Made by a program: the position numbers and the translations under genes
Notes under the pieces: generated by a model
What the model was told of the DNA's origin: nothing
Database searches by the model: none
What the model saw: the letters and a program-made list of their open reading frames with translations, nothing else
Source: Pempheris klunzingeri
Lineage: Eukaryota > Chordata > Actinopteri > Acropomatiformes > Pempheridae
Direction of reading: 5' to 3'
Length of the DNA: 64,000 nucleotides
Assembly (NCBI RefSeq): GCF_042242105.1
Contig: NC_092032.1
Span: 12,635,915-12,699,914, forward strand
Shown here: positions 50,206 through 62,921 of the stretch, piece after piece
Position numbering within the stretch: position 1 is the first letter of the stretch
Layout of the letters: each line of letters starts with the position of its first letter

Positions 50206-53200
50206 TGACCTACTTGTTTACTTGCTTTCCATTCATAGCAAGCAGCGTTTTAATGAATCTGATTTACTCTGATTTAATTATAAAAACACACAGTTTGTTA
50301 TTTTGATGTCTGCTAAGTTCTTGGGTGCTATTGTATTTCAGAATAAAACTTAAAGGGGCATTGCATTGATTTTAGACATTGCGGTTAGTTTACGTCTAAT
50401 AGAGAGTCAGTCTGTGAGAAGAAGAGCTGTCCTCTGTGGTTCTGCAGGAGTCTGTCAAGTCTGAAAAAATCATCCTGATGATGTCACCGTAATGTCATCA
50501 GGATTGTCTCAGTGACTGGGGCAAGGAGTTTGAGAGATGTGGCCACTGAGCAGACAGGGAAGGTTTATAGAAAATATGCTTTTAGTTCAATTTTGAGAAA
50601 TATAGTGATCTAGCCTTTAGTTTTTGTAGCATTTGACCATTAGTTTTTTTTTATCTGTCTTTTGTTAATCCCCAAATTTTATAAAGATCAATACTAAACT
50701 GTTGGAGCCGCCCTTTAAATTTTCACTCTAACCGCTCACTGGATCAGCTTTCAAGATCAGTTTTACAGCTGCACGGACAGCATCTCTGGGGTCACCAAGT
50801 GTACGAGCATGCTCACGTTCAAGAGGAGCCTGGGGACAGACCTTTAATTTCATCTGACATTAATTCTTCTTGTGTGTTTTTTTAACCAACAAACAGGCAA
50901 GGAGGATTTCCCATCAGTCACCGAGCCTCTGGCACTGAGCGCACAGTTGTGGATGAGAAGTATAAAAAGATATATAAATAATGAACCACCGCAGCCCCAA
51001 ACAACGTGGGCTGTGTTGCTGCCGGTTGCGTAACTCCGGCAGAATAGTCAGATCTCCCTCATTATTTTTCTCTCAGTGGGTTAATTCCCCCGCGCTTGTC
51101 ATCTCCTTCATTTCAAGAAGCAGCAGCAGCAGCCCTTGTTCCCCGGGGGCTGCATGCAGGCTGGCACCACCACCACAGCACCTACACCGTTGTACGGATG
51201 AGGCAGGAAAGCAGGGGCACACCCACCCACGCCTCTGTGTCAGGGTTCACGGCAGCAGCAGGGAGAATTAGTACCTTGCACAACACAGGTGCCAATAGAG
51301 TGGCTTATGTGCTTAAATCTCAGCAAACCGTGTCTTGACTTGTTCTAACTGGGTTATTGAGTGAATGTCAGTTACATAAGGTCACGTAGGATGCATATAT
51401 GTATATAAATCCTCCCAGAGAAGTAGGGAAATAAAGCCTGAAGGGCAGCTGAGGGTCACTCAGTGTGACTAAAGGCATCTGCCAGTACTGAGTGTGTCTC
51501 TGCAGCCTGTAATTTTCACCCAGGCTTCAGCTGTCTGTGTGGGGAAGTAAGGAAGCTTAATGGGAGTTTATTTTATCATACTGTGCTATTATTGCCTTAA
51601 TGGCCTCACACATAACCCACCAAGGACCTTGGCACAGTGAACACACACAGGCTGAACTGTCAGGCTCAGCTCATCAGATGCTACCTAACTCATATCAGCT
51701 GTTTGGATTTGCTGTGTGTGTGTGTGTAAGCAGACACATGTTCAAGTGTATTGTGAAGCAGATGCTCTCTGGTGTAAATATTGTTTTGGAAGCCGATCTG
51801 TTGTAATTATCATCGCCTCTCTTGGTGGGATTTTCTCTTGCGGGGAAACAATCAATAATCTGTTTTTGATGAATAAGGGCAGAACACATGCCTTAAAACT
51901 TGGGGTTTTATGGCATTTTCATGGCAGTCCATCCAATAACCGTCAAGACGCAGCGTTTGTGGTGGTGTGCGTGGTGGATCAAAGGGCCAACACTGTCACC
52001 CCTATAGCCGTGCTGCTAGCGTGACTAATAAAACTGCCAAATATTTGTTGGTTTCAGCTTCCCCAATGAGACGATTTACTGCTTTTCTCTGTTGGTCTTT
52101 GATAATTAAAGAATAGTCAAGAGAATGAATCTTCTCTAAAATTAATAAGATAAAAGTGTTTCCTTTTTTATCATCGGCCCATTTAGAGATAGTATGCATA
52201 GTGTGTTACTGCAGGGATTCCTTCCACTGTGTTATTTTGCTGACACAGTGCACAACAAGGAGTTCCCCCTCTCTGCTGTCTGTTGCTGTTAGTGTAAGCT
52301 GGGCACAGAAACAGCTTCATCTTCAGGTGCTCATTCTGCCTCTGACAACTCAAGACATTAGATCCAAGGCTCGAGGCTAACAGTGAATTACCTATTGGTG
52401 TTTGTGTGTGCGCGTAGATCCCCGTTCTTCATTTGGCTGCAGACGAATAAGTATTTTATCTCGCATGGTATTATATAAGCTCCAGACAGCTGGTCCCACT
52501 TATAATGCAAACACCCCACACTCAAAATCTCAGTGAGGGGAGGAGGCAAATAATCTGCAATCATGCCCACTGCCCAAGGCCATGGGAGGATTTTAGCATT
52601 TTTCTGGCTGTTGGTGTCTCTTTGCCTGCATGATGTCATTTTTTTTTTGGTTATACAGTGACTATGTATGTATAGCACAGACTTCCCTTTGGCTGTTTTA
52701 TTTCAGTGTAAGTACCCGGCTGCGCCATTTAAAACCAGCCTGTTTTCCATCTGAATTATTTACCGCTGCACCTTCACATGGACCGTTCTCACGTTTACCT
52801 TCATACCCCCCAGGTACTGTACACTTTACCTGCCTGGCTGGGCAACTAACTGCTGCTGGAGTGTAGTTCAGTGCATGTCTGTCACACAGGCACTACCAAT
52901 ACTGGTATATTAAAGGATACATTTAGTATAATATAATATTAGTTATAGTTATAGTTTATTTTAGCCATGAGTCGTATTAGTCATGATTGATGAAGAGCAA
53001 TAAGCTTAATTACTTAATAACGTATTACAGTAATGTGATAGATCTTTTCAGTAGTGTCAGGGATTTCCAGTAATTTATATTAGAGTTACTAATCCCACTT
53101 AATGTCCATGATGATTTGACAATTTGAAGATCATTTTCTTAGCAGTTTCAGCGGGAGTTTGATGAGTGTTTCAACCTAACTGTCCCCCAGTTAGCATGAG

Positions 53201-56200
53201 TGTATATAAGAACATAGCCACCATGAAATCACCCATTGGTTTGTGGACTGCTGCTTTGAAGCCTTGAGTTTCACACAACCAGAAGTGACCATCATTCCAC
53301 AAATACCGCCATTAGTCACAATGCAGCCAACTTATTTGGAGGCGAATTTGAAGGAAAATCCTCAAATTTGTGAATACCAGTAGTAGTTTGCCTATCGTAC
53401 TTGCTGTAGTTGTACATGCACATAGGGATTATCAGTGACGTTTCAGGTGCGGTTAAATTCCGACCACATTAAGTTTTATTTGGTCCAGGTGGGAGTGATG
53501 AGGAACAGTACAGTGCAGATTATACCAAGTTATTTATTGCACAAACTTATACTCATATAGGTTTGCCAAAACAGCCTATAAAGTATGATTATTAATCAAT
53601 TTATTAATCAGCTCACAGGCTGGTAGCAAATGTTACTAGACCCAATGGTCCTGGGGGGTGGGATCATTTGGCTAAACTGTTGGCATTATTAAACCCAATG
53701 TGATCATCGAGTGTTTATTGCTCAATCTGACCTCATTGTAGCAGTGTTATTATATTCCAAGATCCAAGTAATTAAGGTGGTGAGCACAATGATCATAACT
53801 ATTAGAAATGACTGCCAAAACTATGAAAATAAGACCCAAGATGTAATAAACCTGAATTAACCTTTAACTCCCCCAACGCATTTGGCTTAAGTGATGGATG
53901 TCCCGACATAAACTTTGGAGACTTTATCCACTGTAAAAAGAACCAGCAGCTAAACTTAAACTGCCCGTCATGTTTTAAATGTGGCATGTTGTGTTTTCAC
54001 TGCTATACATACTATGTGTGCAGTTAAAGCTACAGTAAAGGAGGCCACCTCGAAAGTACTGAGCTAAGCCGGGGATCATATTCCCTCACTGAGCTTGGCA
54101 TTATTCCACGCTGTGGGTCACGGGGTGATTATCTCTTCCTGTCAGGAATGCTGAGAATTTCCTGCGTTTTCTGCCTCTTCCGGCCTTGTTAGTGGTTGCG
54201 CCTGAACATGTGACATAAGAAGGCCTGGGCCCGGCTGGCTCTGATTGACTGGAGAGCCTTCCATCACTGTTACCCAACATTCAGCAGGACCACTGACACA
54301 GGTACTGCCATAAAGGGCCATTTTCACTGCTCCCACATCAAGGGAATATGCTGATCGAATGAAGTGTGTTCAGAGGGTAAATAATGTGCACCTGCTCTGA
54401 GGAGGCTACAGCTTTGGCTTAATATCTCTCTCTCTCTCTCTCTCTCTCTCTCCAGGGAGCTTTTGTTAGATAAAACCACTTGAATGCACCACCTTTTACC
54501 CAGATTTTAGGAAGGCGTATCCCTTGTTAACTTGCCTCAGCGTCTCATTTCACTGCTTTAACTTATTGTTGCTGTTGCAGTTTGTGTGGGACAAGTCTCC
54601 CGTGTTCTTAATGGCAAATGTTGCACTTTAACCTTTTGCTGTTATTCTCAGGGCTGACGAAAGCGGCATCACTATGCAAGGCGAACTGATCCCACTCACA
54701 TTCCTGAGCAAGGACACTGAAAGGAAAAAAAAAAAAGTTTGCCTCAGTTGTGTCAGAGTGTGAACTACGCTGTTTGTTGCTCACTGTACACGTGGCCCTT
54801 TGCCTAAACATGTGAACATATGCTGCATGTGTGTGTGTTTGCTCAGACTCAGGCAGCAGTCAACTCTCAGCTATGTTGTTTGTGTCAAAGGGAGAAAGGA
54901 AAGCTCTGTTTGTGTAGGGTGGTGGTGCAGGAGGGGGGTGGAGTAAGAATCAGACCCAAGTATAGGCTGTCTCGCCACAGTAACTCTCCCCACCCATTCT
55001 ACGCCCTTCTCTCGCCTTCCAAGCTCCCTCTCCGTTCCCTCCCTCTATTGCACTCCCACCTGCTTTTTCGGGGCGGTCGCTCAGGGCAGCAGACCGCGGC
55101 GGGAAAATGTAGACGGCCTCAAAATGGAGGAGCGGGGAATGACTTCAAAGCATTTGAGGCCAACTTTAGGGAGAGTGAGAGGGGACGTTAAGTATTAGAT
55201 AGTTTTGGTTCTATTTGCTGAGGTTTCAACTCTGAGTCTCAGAGATTTCTGTTGCCATCCACAACACAATGGAAGTCAGTGCAATTAAAGTAGTTTAATT
55301 AAAGTTAATTAAACAATTCAGCAGCAAGGTGACTTCGTTTGTGGACATTGTTGCTGCTGAATTTTTGTGTGTCAACATTGTTGGTTGGTACTTTCTAATG
55401 AGGGACCCCTCGTAAAAGATGTATCAGTCTACACTTTCTAAATTGATGGTTAATAAATCATTTATTAATGCTTTATAAGCCATTAATTCAAACAACTTTT
55501 GGGTTGCCAGGGTGTGAAAAATCTCTTTGGCTGATGAGTTATTGATAAAGTCATTAATGAAGTCGGTGATTTTTGCTTTCTAATAAACCATCTGCAGTTG
55601 TAATTGTTATTACATCATTAGGATTGCATGTTTCTCACTTTCTAATAAGCTAACAGAAATGGTAAGTAATCTATAATTAGGAATGTTGATTAATAATTCA
55701 CTAGAAGGTTTAAAGAATCCAGTCTTTAATTATAAATGTTGGTACGTTGTTAAGAAATGGATTTTGATCTAGACTCTCTACAGCGGATGTCAAAGAGTCC
55801 ATTGGAGCAGTTTACCTGATGGACAAGAAAACTAAACAGACAAGCAAAAATAATGTTGATTATTAATGCGATTAATCTTATGGTCAAAAGAATTTTTTTA
55901 AATTGTGACAATTTCTGAGAATTCATGAGAAACGGAGAGACATTAATTCTTTGTTATTTATTCCAGATAATTTACGATTATAATTGACAACAGAATTGCC
56001 GCTCGTTGACTTTCCCAAATATCTCCCCCGGGGATAAATTAAATATTTCTGATTCTGTCAGTGTGATTATTGCAGGTCCAAAAGCAGCTGTCGTGCTATT
56101 CAGTGCTATGAGCATAACAAATCATACTGCCACAATATAAAGTTTGGCTCATGTAATTTAATTCCAGCACACTTACTCCCCTGTGACTTAATAAGACTTC

Positions 56201-59200
56201 CTCAACTCTGCGTGTGTGTGTGATTGGTGACCTTGCTTTTATGGGGTTAATGTTTTCAGTGTGTGTTGTTTTCCCTTTTTTCTACTCAAATGGATTCCTA
56301 TCGTGCTTCAACCATTAACGCATGGTCTGTATGTTACAACATACACATTTACTGAAATATAAAGTGTATACTTCCAGACAGTGTGCTTTTCTCATGAGTG
56401 CTCCAAGTGTACAAGGGCAGAACATATCCTTCAAACAGCACACAGGTTATATTAACACAGCATGTTGCGTTCCTATTCCAACCATATAGCTGTGTTTGTT
56501 CACCAAAGTGTTGCTCCTCTGGAACATCTACTGGAGAAGAGGAAGAGCCACAGCGAGCTCTGGACTGCAAAGACGGAGAGAACAAAGAAAACAAACTGCC
56601 CACAGCCTGTCAGATCCAGTTGGAGAGACCAAAGGATAGTTCTCGGCATCAGTCTGATGGCTCTCAGAACAGGAGCCGGCTGCAAACAGCCTCAGCATGC
56701 ATGGCTAACTGGGCTGCCTGTGTCATTCGGCTGTATGAGCACGTTAACAAGGCGGCAGCAAACAGGGAGGCAGTGCGATAGTCGCTCCAAGGCACATGAT
56801 CCAGCTAAAGTCAGCTTGTGGACACTTCAAAGTCCTGAACAGATTTTGGGATTTCCATGCCTAAAAATTACCTTTAAAGCAATTAAACTGGCAGAACTTC
56901 TACTTCAGGAACACCTCCAGATAATTGCACTGTCAGACTTCTGCCTTTGTACTGTGCCTGCCCAATTTTCTATTTTTACCCACTCGCCCTCGCTGACAAA
57001 AAAATATAAAAATCATAATCCGCGATAGAAGATTTATAGAGGCCTACAGACCATTTGAGCCCACTTGTGTCAGTGTGAAAGTAGGGCACTGGCTTCACGA
57101 CACTGAAGGAGGAATGATGTAACCAGGGACCTATATGTGTATGCTGTTTTCTCCCTGGAGCTCTGCTACACTCAGCTGCTGATGAACCCTTCTTGCCAAG
57201 GATATGAATCCATGTTCCATTATTGTCAAATACAGTCAAATAATAGAAATGGTTTCACATGAAAGCTGTTTGAAACATAGAAAATATTGTGTCTGTACAG
57301 CGTTTTGAGTTTTTACAGGATATTCACAGTTCTCCCTATTTTTATGTTTTGTGCCTCTATCTCTCACATATATGATATGAATCCGTCTATCTTGGCCTCT
57401 CCTTCTTTCTTGATGTTAATTAATGGGACTACCCTCCCAGAGGGCACTCTGATGATGGCTATTTTTGTCCCTGTGCTCCCTGTTGCATGAACTGATGCCT
57501 CACTGTGTTGTACAACATACAACTCAGCTGCTTTTGTCACGATGATGCGATGATGCATGTGAAACGCAGTGTGTCTGCAAGTCTGAGCATCACTTCTGTC
57601 CTTTTCTTTCAGAGGATGTTTTTCATTAGCAAAAAGGCTTTTAAACACATGGTGCCTTCTCTCAACAGGTGATATTGCTGTAAAATGGCACGAAATAAGC
57701 ACTTGATTCAAATTCAAGAGGAGCCACTTTTGTCTTCTCAAGTGCTGTTTGAATGGAACTAAGCACATAAATTCAAATTAATCTACTTGAATTGCTTAGT
57801 ACAAAGTTGAGTTATTGGTACTTCATTTGAGTATCTCCGGTAAATTTCTTAGGTAAATATTTATGAATTTTATTCCACTGCATTATCTAACAACTATTAG
57901 TTACTTTGCAAATTAAGTCATTCAACACAAAACATAATAAGCTTATGAAACATTGTATTTCTTTCTACACAATATTAAAAGAGGGAACTTCAATTCATGT
58001 CAAACTACCTAACAGTATATATATATATATATATATATATAAAAGTATAGTATATAATCTATAGCAGTATAACACTGAATGGGGCTGTTTATTTATTTTA
58101 CTTTTGTTACTATAAATACATTTCTCTAAAAATAGATGAGAAGATCGACACCACTTTCATATCAGCCTTGAGACATAGCTTAATTTAGCGTAGCATAGTT
58201 AGCTTAGCTTATTTCAGCTTAGTTTAGCACAAAGCCTGGAGAGACTGGGAAACAGCAAGCCTGGCCCTGTCCAAAATAGCAAAATCTTCCTACCAGGACA
58301 CAAATTTAACAAACTAACACATTGTGTCCTGTTTGTTCCATACAAAAACTACATTTAAAAACAAGAATTTGTCATTTTATGTTATGTATGTTATGTGCCA
58401 ACATGCTTTGGACAGAGCCAAGTGTCCCACGTATAAGCTAAGCTAACCGTCAGCTAACTAGCTGTATTTTGAGCACGCACACATGAAATTGTATCGACTT
58501 TCTTATCAAACGTTATACAAGAAAGCAAAAAAGAGTATTTTTACTGCGTGATATTGCTACTTACGCAAAGCGTCTACCACTGGCTTGCCTAAGCAAAGCA
58601 GCCTAACCTCGCTCTTTCTTTCACTATCTCCTCCAGTCTCCCAATCCAACAGCAGCCTAAAGAAGCACCGGAGCCGGAGCATTTTCAGCCCCTTCTTCTG
58701 CTGCTTCCGAAACTACAATGACTACCACGTGGATCCACCGCCCGCCAACAACAAGACACTTTCTCTGCCTCCGCCGCCAGAGGAGAATGGCAGTCCACCC
58801 AAGGTGAGGCCCTGTTTTTCTCTCACATCATACTTGGCTGGAGTCCAAATTCCATACCATTTGCATCCACGGGATCAGACTAAAAAGAAAGCCGTGTGGG
58901 AATTAGTTAATATCTTGTGACAGAAATCCTAGGATGACTCCAGTAACGAGTAGCATTTGTTTGGTTTTGTTACAGAGAGCTTGTTAGGGTTTGCCTTTTC
59001 CTGCAGAGAGCTGAGGCTGAGGCGCTGTGCAGCCTCGCTGAGCTCCCTCCACAAATTTTTCCAGCTGCTTCAAACCCATTGAACCCAGAGGTTGTTTACC
59101 ATCCACTGCTTGAAAATACGGGCTCGCTTCCCATCTCGCATTCTTCGATATCTGCCTACGCACACAACCGCACACACAAAATAACACACAGAGCACACAG

Positions 59201-62200
59201 CACGCTGAGAAGCTCAAAAGACACACACACACACACACGCTCGTTCTTTCTGCTTGCACGAGCTTGCACAAGTCTTACCGTATACCCATGGCAACACATG
59301 TACGCACACACACATGCACACATACTGCTGCTTCTTTAATCCCCATAAAGTGGGCCTTGTGTGTGTCCAGTGTGATGGATTGCCTGGCACCCACGCCTCC
59401 CCCTCTCCTCACACACACTCCGACCAGTGTAGTGAGGATGTGTGAAGCGAACGTTCTGGCCGTGGAAAAGGCGCCAAACCCCGAGCTCCTCCACAAACAC
59501 GGCGTTCTGCTGCCAAGGCAGGTACACGGGGCTATAAATGGAGCAAAATCGTATCACATTTCCACTCCTGTTTACCTGTAAATGTCTCTCATTCAGGGGA
59601 GGAATGTGTGGCCCTTTACAGACACTATACATGTGGTCAGCGCTGACCCGCTCCGAACCTTCTCCTTAACAAATGAGTTCCCATTCATTTAGAGTGAACC
59701 TAGCGAACCTTGCCATAAAAAGTCTTGTTATAGGCTGATTTTGGAGCTGGGTCCATGCCACAGTCCCTCCCAGCAGTGTACTGTTGCTGGATTTCTGGCC
59801 AGCCGTATTTGTTACTATGGCAGCTCTGTTTGTTTTTAAGCGAGTTGCTCTCACTTTTCTATCACTGTGTGTACGACACGTCCCTTTTCCCTGTCCCTCT
59901 CCCCCTTTCTCTCCCTGTGCGTTTGTTGATTAGAATATTGACATGGTCGATTTCTTCCTCGCAAAGATTTTTTTCACTGTTCTTTCTTTTGCTTTTTCTT
60001 TGTTTTGTTTTCTTACCCACCCTGTCTCTCTCAATCTCCTTCTCTTTTTCTCTCTCTGTTTATTTTCTCCAGTGTGACCAGGTCCAGGTCATCCCCATCC
60101 CCAGTGTATGTATTATTATCTTTCATTTTTGTTCATCCTCCTCCATCACCTCCCCGCTCTGCTCGCTGTGCTCCATCATTCTAGCTGCATGTGGATGTTC
60201 ACACAAAGGTGATTTTTCTTTGCTCCGGGATAAAACTTTACACTGCCCCATTCTGATGATCATTTTTACGGCATTGCTTTGCTCTATATACCATCCACTA
60301 ACACAATTGTTTGTGTCATCCAGATCTATGTATCATATGTTTTGTCTGTGGCTTCGTCCTTTTGTCCTTCGTCCATTTCTCCAATCACTGGAACAGAACA
60401 TGCAATTGATTTTCTTATTAGAGCAAATTTATTGAATCTTGCACCAGAACTTTTCAGCCGCAGTTTGGATCAACAAATGGATGATTATACACTCAGGGGT
60501 CAATGAACTACTGTTAGTCCATTAGAAGGGAGCTTTGTTTCAATGATTTGTACTTGGTCAGACGTTCACCAGAAAGGGGGATTTATCTGATCCCTGCTTT
60601 GTTTCTGCTGAAATGGCAATTCATTTAGCTATTTTGGAATCTATGCAGTGCCTGTGGTTTACTGTAATTTAGAATATTCACACTCACAGCATCCCACATC
60701 CCAGCCAAGCTTTAAACTACACCACCCAGCAGACACATCCCTTCAATGGCAGGAAGTACATGCGGTGAAGAGGTCTGCTCTTTTATATTCCCGCCTGGGT
60801 CGACTTAAATAACTCGAGGTGACCTGGACAGGTTACATCTGCGTCATTCTTAACTGTAACGCAGCGTCTAAAGCAACATCACAAAGCAGATAAACAAGAC
60901 ACAAGTACATTATTAACAGATATAATAAACTAAGAATAAACTGTTACTGCCATCATGAACGCCAATTTTAATTTACATGTCATGTAGCGCACTTTGATCA
61001 CTCCATATTCTTATTATTCTGCCATAAAATCCCCCAGTCCAAAAGATCATAAAAACACTGTGTGAGCAAACCTCCTTTTTGCACTAAATTAGCATAAAAC
61101 ACAAACTGACATTGAAATGTACTCATCTCTTACGTTTGCCATAATTGTTTTCAAGCAGAAATATTGTCATTTAAGCTGAAGCCAAATGAATTAATTTGAA
61201 ATATTAGTCAGCCTGTTGTACGAAAGGTGACACACGATCTAGTGAAAGGATTTCCTATCAGTGCTCTCTGTTTTAGTCTTATCAGTTTGGTATAGTGCCC
61301 CCTGGCTGTGGCTTCAGGTGAAGGGCTTTTTTTTTTTTTTTTTATCACTTTGCAGCTCCCTGGTGAATATGTCAAGGTCTCAGTCAGTCTTTCCCTCTGC
61401 GCTCAACCTGCATGTGTAAATCACATTCATCACAGCCTGACAGGATGTCATTCAGTGACCTTGCTCACAGGGAATCTGTCCCGTGATCCATTGGCATGCA
61501 GTCCCGAGATAAGACATGATAAATACAGTGAGCCTGGCCAAAACACACTAAAACACAGATACATGAAGAAAATGTCTGGCATACTGAGCAGCAGCACACT
61601 AGTGCGTATGTGTGAGACTGACAGAGTCCTTGCTCCTCACCTCTATAAAGATTTGTGTGTATACCTATGAGCATAAATGCATGGGTGAATATACGGGAGT
61701 TTGTGTGTGTGTGTGTGTGTGTGTGCCCCCTACGGACACACCATCTGCCCCGTGCCTGTCTGTAACCTCAGGCCTGTTTGGCAGAGGACAGGAGAGTTTC
61801 TCCTTTTCCCCCCTGAACCTGAAGGCAACACAGTCACAGAGCTCAGTCAACATGAGGTAATACAGAAAATATCAGCAGGAACAGAACCACAACAAGAACA
61901 AGCGTTTTAGTTGTAAAAATCCCAGCTGGACAAGTAGTTTTGGTATGTGACGGCATGCGATTAGTGTAATGAGACGTAATTGTCAAGGAGAAATGTCAGT
62001 TTTGGGATGTTATTTGAATTATACAAGCAATTTGACGGCAACATCTCAAGGCCTGAGACATATGTGATGGACCTTCTTTACTCTTTTTTGGCAGAAAAAT
62101 AGTCCCACGATGCCTCCCTTTATCCAGACATTGTTCAGGTAGAGCATCATGCAGTTATAAAAAGTAACTAATTACTAATGAAACTTAACTAATAAAAACC

Positions 62201-62921
62201 TGTTAATAATTCTAATCAAACTGTAATTGAAAAAAACAAAAAAAATTAGACATCAAGCACAGTTTTACATGTGAAATGTGCCTTTCTGCTGGAACACAGT
62301 TCATCGCATCAATTTGATTATCAATATCTTATATCTCAGGCCCAGTCATGATTTAGCTGGCTTTTAGTAGGGCTGCCTGAGACTGAGGCTTATTTTCATT
62401 ATTAACTAATTTTTTCAATAAAAATTGCAGATCCACACAAAGGACAAATTGGAATTTGGCACTTTTGCTAAAAAAAAATTGACTAGTTGATCAATTTTCT
62501 TTCGATCGACAAATTGACTAATTAATCAGCTCTAAAGACCAAAAACTATCAGATCTTTTAAAGAATTTTGCAATGTGAAACATTTTGTGTCACATCACTA
62601 ATTCGTGTATTAATATCGTACCTCTCATCCTCCACAGGAGTGATAATGCTGTTAAGTGTTTCTTAAGTAACACCCAAGTTGACCAAGTGGTCATCTCAAA
62701 CGCTCCAACCGAGCCATGATCACACCCTTAGTATGAGTGTGAGTGCAAGTGTGTGTGTTTTTGCAACCTGCTCCCTCTACTGAGCATCTAGTGTAAACTG
62801 GTGTGTGTTGTCTTTGCAGCCTCCGGCCAAGTTCCTCCTGCCAGAGGTCAGTATAGCAGATTATGGCAGGAACTGTGTGGTGATCGACCTGGACGAGACC
62901 CTCGTACACAGCTCCTTCAAG
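41524..62921 (+). CDS. ctdspl: CTD small phosphatase-like protein (CTDSPL), first four coding exons (partial)
   Basis: Coding exons: 41524-41599, 58637-58803, 60073-60105 and 62820-62921. They join in phase (126 codons) and the gene runs off the right edge. The start [17 protein letters not shown] matches human CTDSPL MDGPAIITQVTNPKEDE (from memory) better than CTDSP1 or CTDSP2. Exon 2 encodes [22 protein letters not shown] with the Cys pair thought to be palmitoylated in this family. Exon 3 is only 33 nt ([11 protein letters not shown]). Exon 4 encodes FLLPEV…[16 protein letters not shown], which holds the HAD-superfamily DxDx(T/V) motif; Asp115 is the expected phospho-acceptor and Asp117 the acid/base. 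The family dephosphorylates Ser5 of the RNA polymerase II tail and is linked to REST-dependent silencing of neuronal genes. The remaining catalytic exons, and the miR-26a gene hosted by this locus in vertebrates, are not in the window. Confidence 0.96.
44063..44100. repeat. (CA)n microsatellite
   Basis: About 18 CA units in ctdspl intron 1. Confidence 0.96.
50153..50201. repeat. (CA)n microsatellite
   Basis: About 24 uninterrupted CA units in ctdspl intron 1, the longest pure dinucleotide run in the window. Confidence 0.97.
50439..50513. repeat. 72-nt dispersed repeat with internal palindrome (copy 2)
   Basis: Second copy of the element at 39884-39955. Here the palindrome is perfect: ATCCTGATGA (50472-50481) and TCATCAGGAT (50495-50504) are exact reverse complements around a 13-nt loop. 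Confidence 0.65.
54425..54452. repeat. (TC)n microsatellite
   Basis: Fourteen TC units followed by CAGGG, resembling a splice acceptor by chance; no coding frame follows. Confidence 0.93.
58016..58041. repeat. (AT)n microsatellite
   Basis: About 13 AT units near the end of ctdspl intron 1. Confidence 0.95.
58136..58507. repeat. longer member of the short inverted-repeat element family, reverse orientation
   Basis: 'Gagaagatcgacaccacttt', 'ttagcacaaagcctggagag', 'agcctggccctgtccaaaat', 'tacaaaaactacatttaaaa' and 'aagctaagctaaccgtcagc' occur in the order I know from the full-length percomorph repeat of which 2661-2807 and 21455-21546 are shorter pieces. It ends about 130 nt before ctdspl exon 2. 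Terminal repeats are not clear here, so the ends are approximate. Confidence 0.6.
58804..60072 (+). other. ctdspl: ctdspl intron 2
   Basis: Starts GTGAGG and ends in a long T/C-rich tract with TTTTCTCCAG, a strong acceptor for the tiny exon 3. A CA-rich stretch lies near 59155-59330. No other gene is seen. Confidence 0.85.
60106..62819 (+). other. ctdspl: ctdspl intron 3
   Basis: Starts GTATGT and ends TCTTTGCAG. It contains a poly-T run (about 61328-61343) and a (TG)n tract at 61701-61725. No other gene is seen. Confidence 0.85.
61701..61725. repeat. (TG)n microsatellite
   Basis: About 12 TG units within ctdspl intron 3. Confidence 0.93.

Larger units (their letters stand above)
41600..58636 (+). 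other. ctdspl: ctdspl intron 1 (17 kb)
   Basis: Starts GTAAGG after exon 1 and ends in CTCCAG before exon 2. I recognise no nested gene or exon on either strand; open frames of 100-200 codons here have no family features and several run through microsatellites. It holds (CA)n, (CT)n and (AT)n tracts, dispersed repeats and a GC-richer patch near 54900-55150. A long first intron in a family with tissue-specific expression is a likely place for enhancers, but none can be shown from one sequence. Confidence 0.8.

Noticed and set aside
56462-57028. 188-codon open frame in ctdspl intron 1
   Set aside because: No recognisable domain, no splice context, overlapping equally long frames on both strands.
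59755-60435. Open frame of 226 codons as a gene
   Set aside because: It is hydrophobic low-complexity read-through of T/C-rich intron that happens to run across ctdspl exon 3; no start context or family features.
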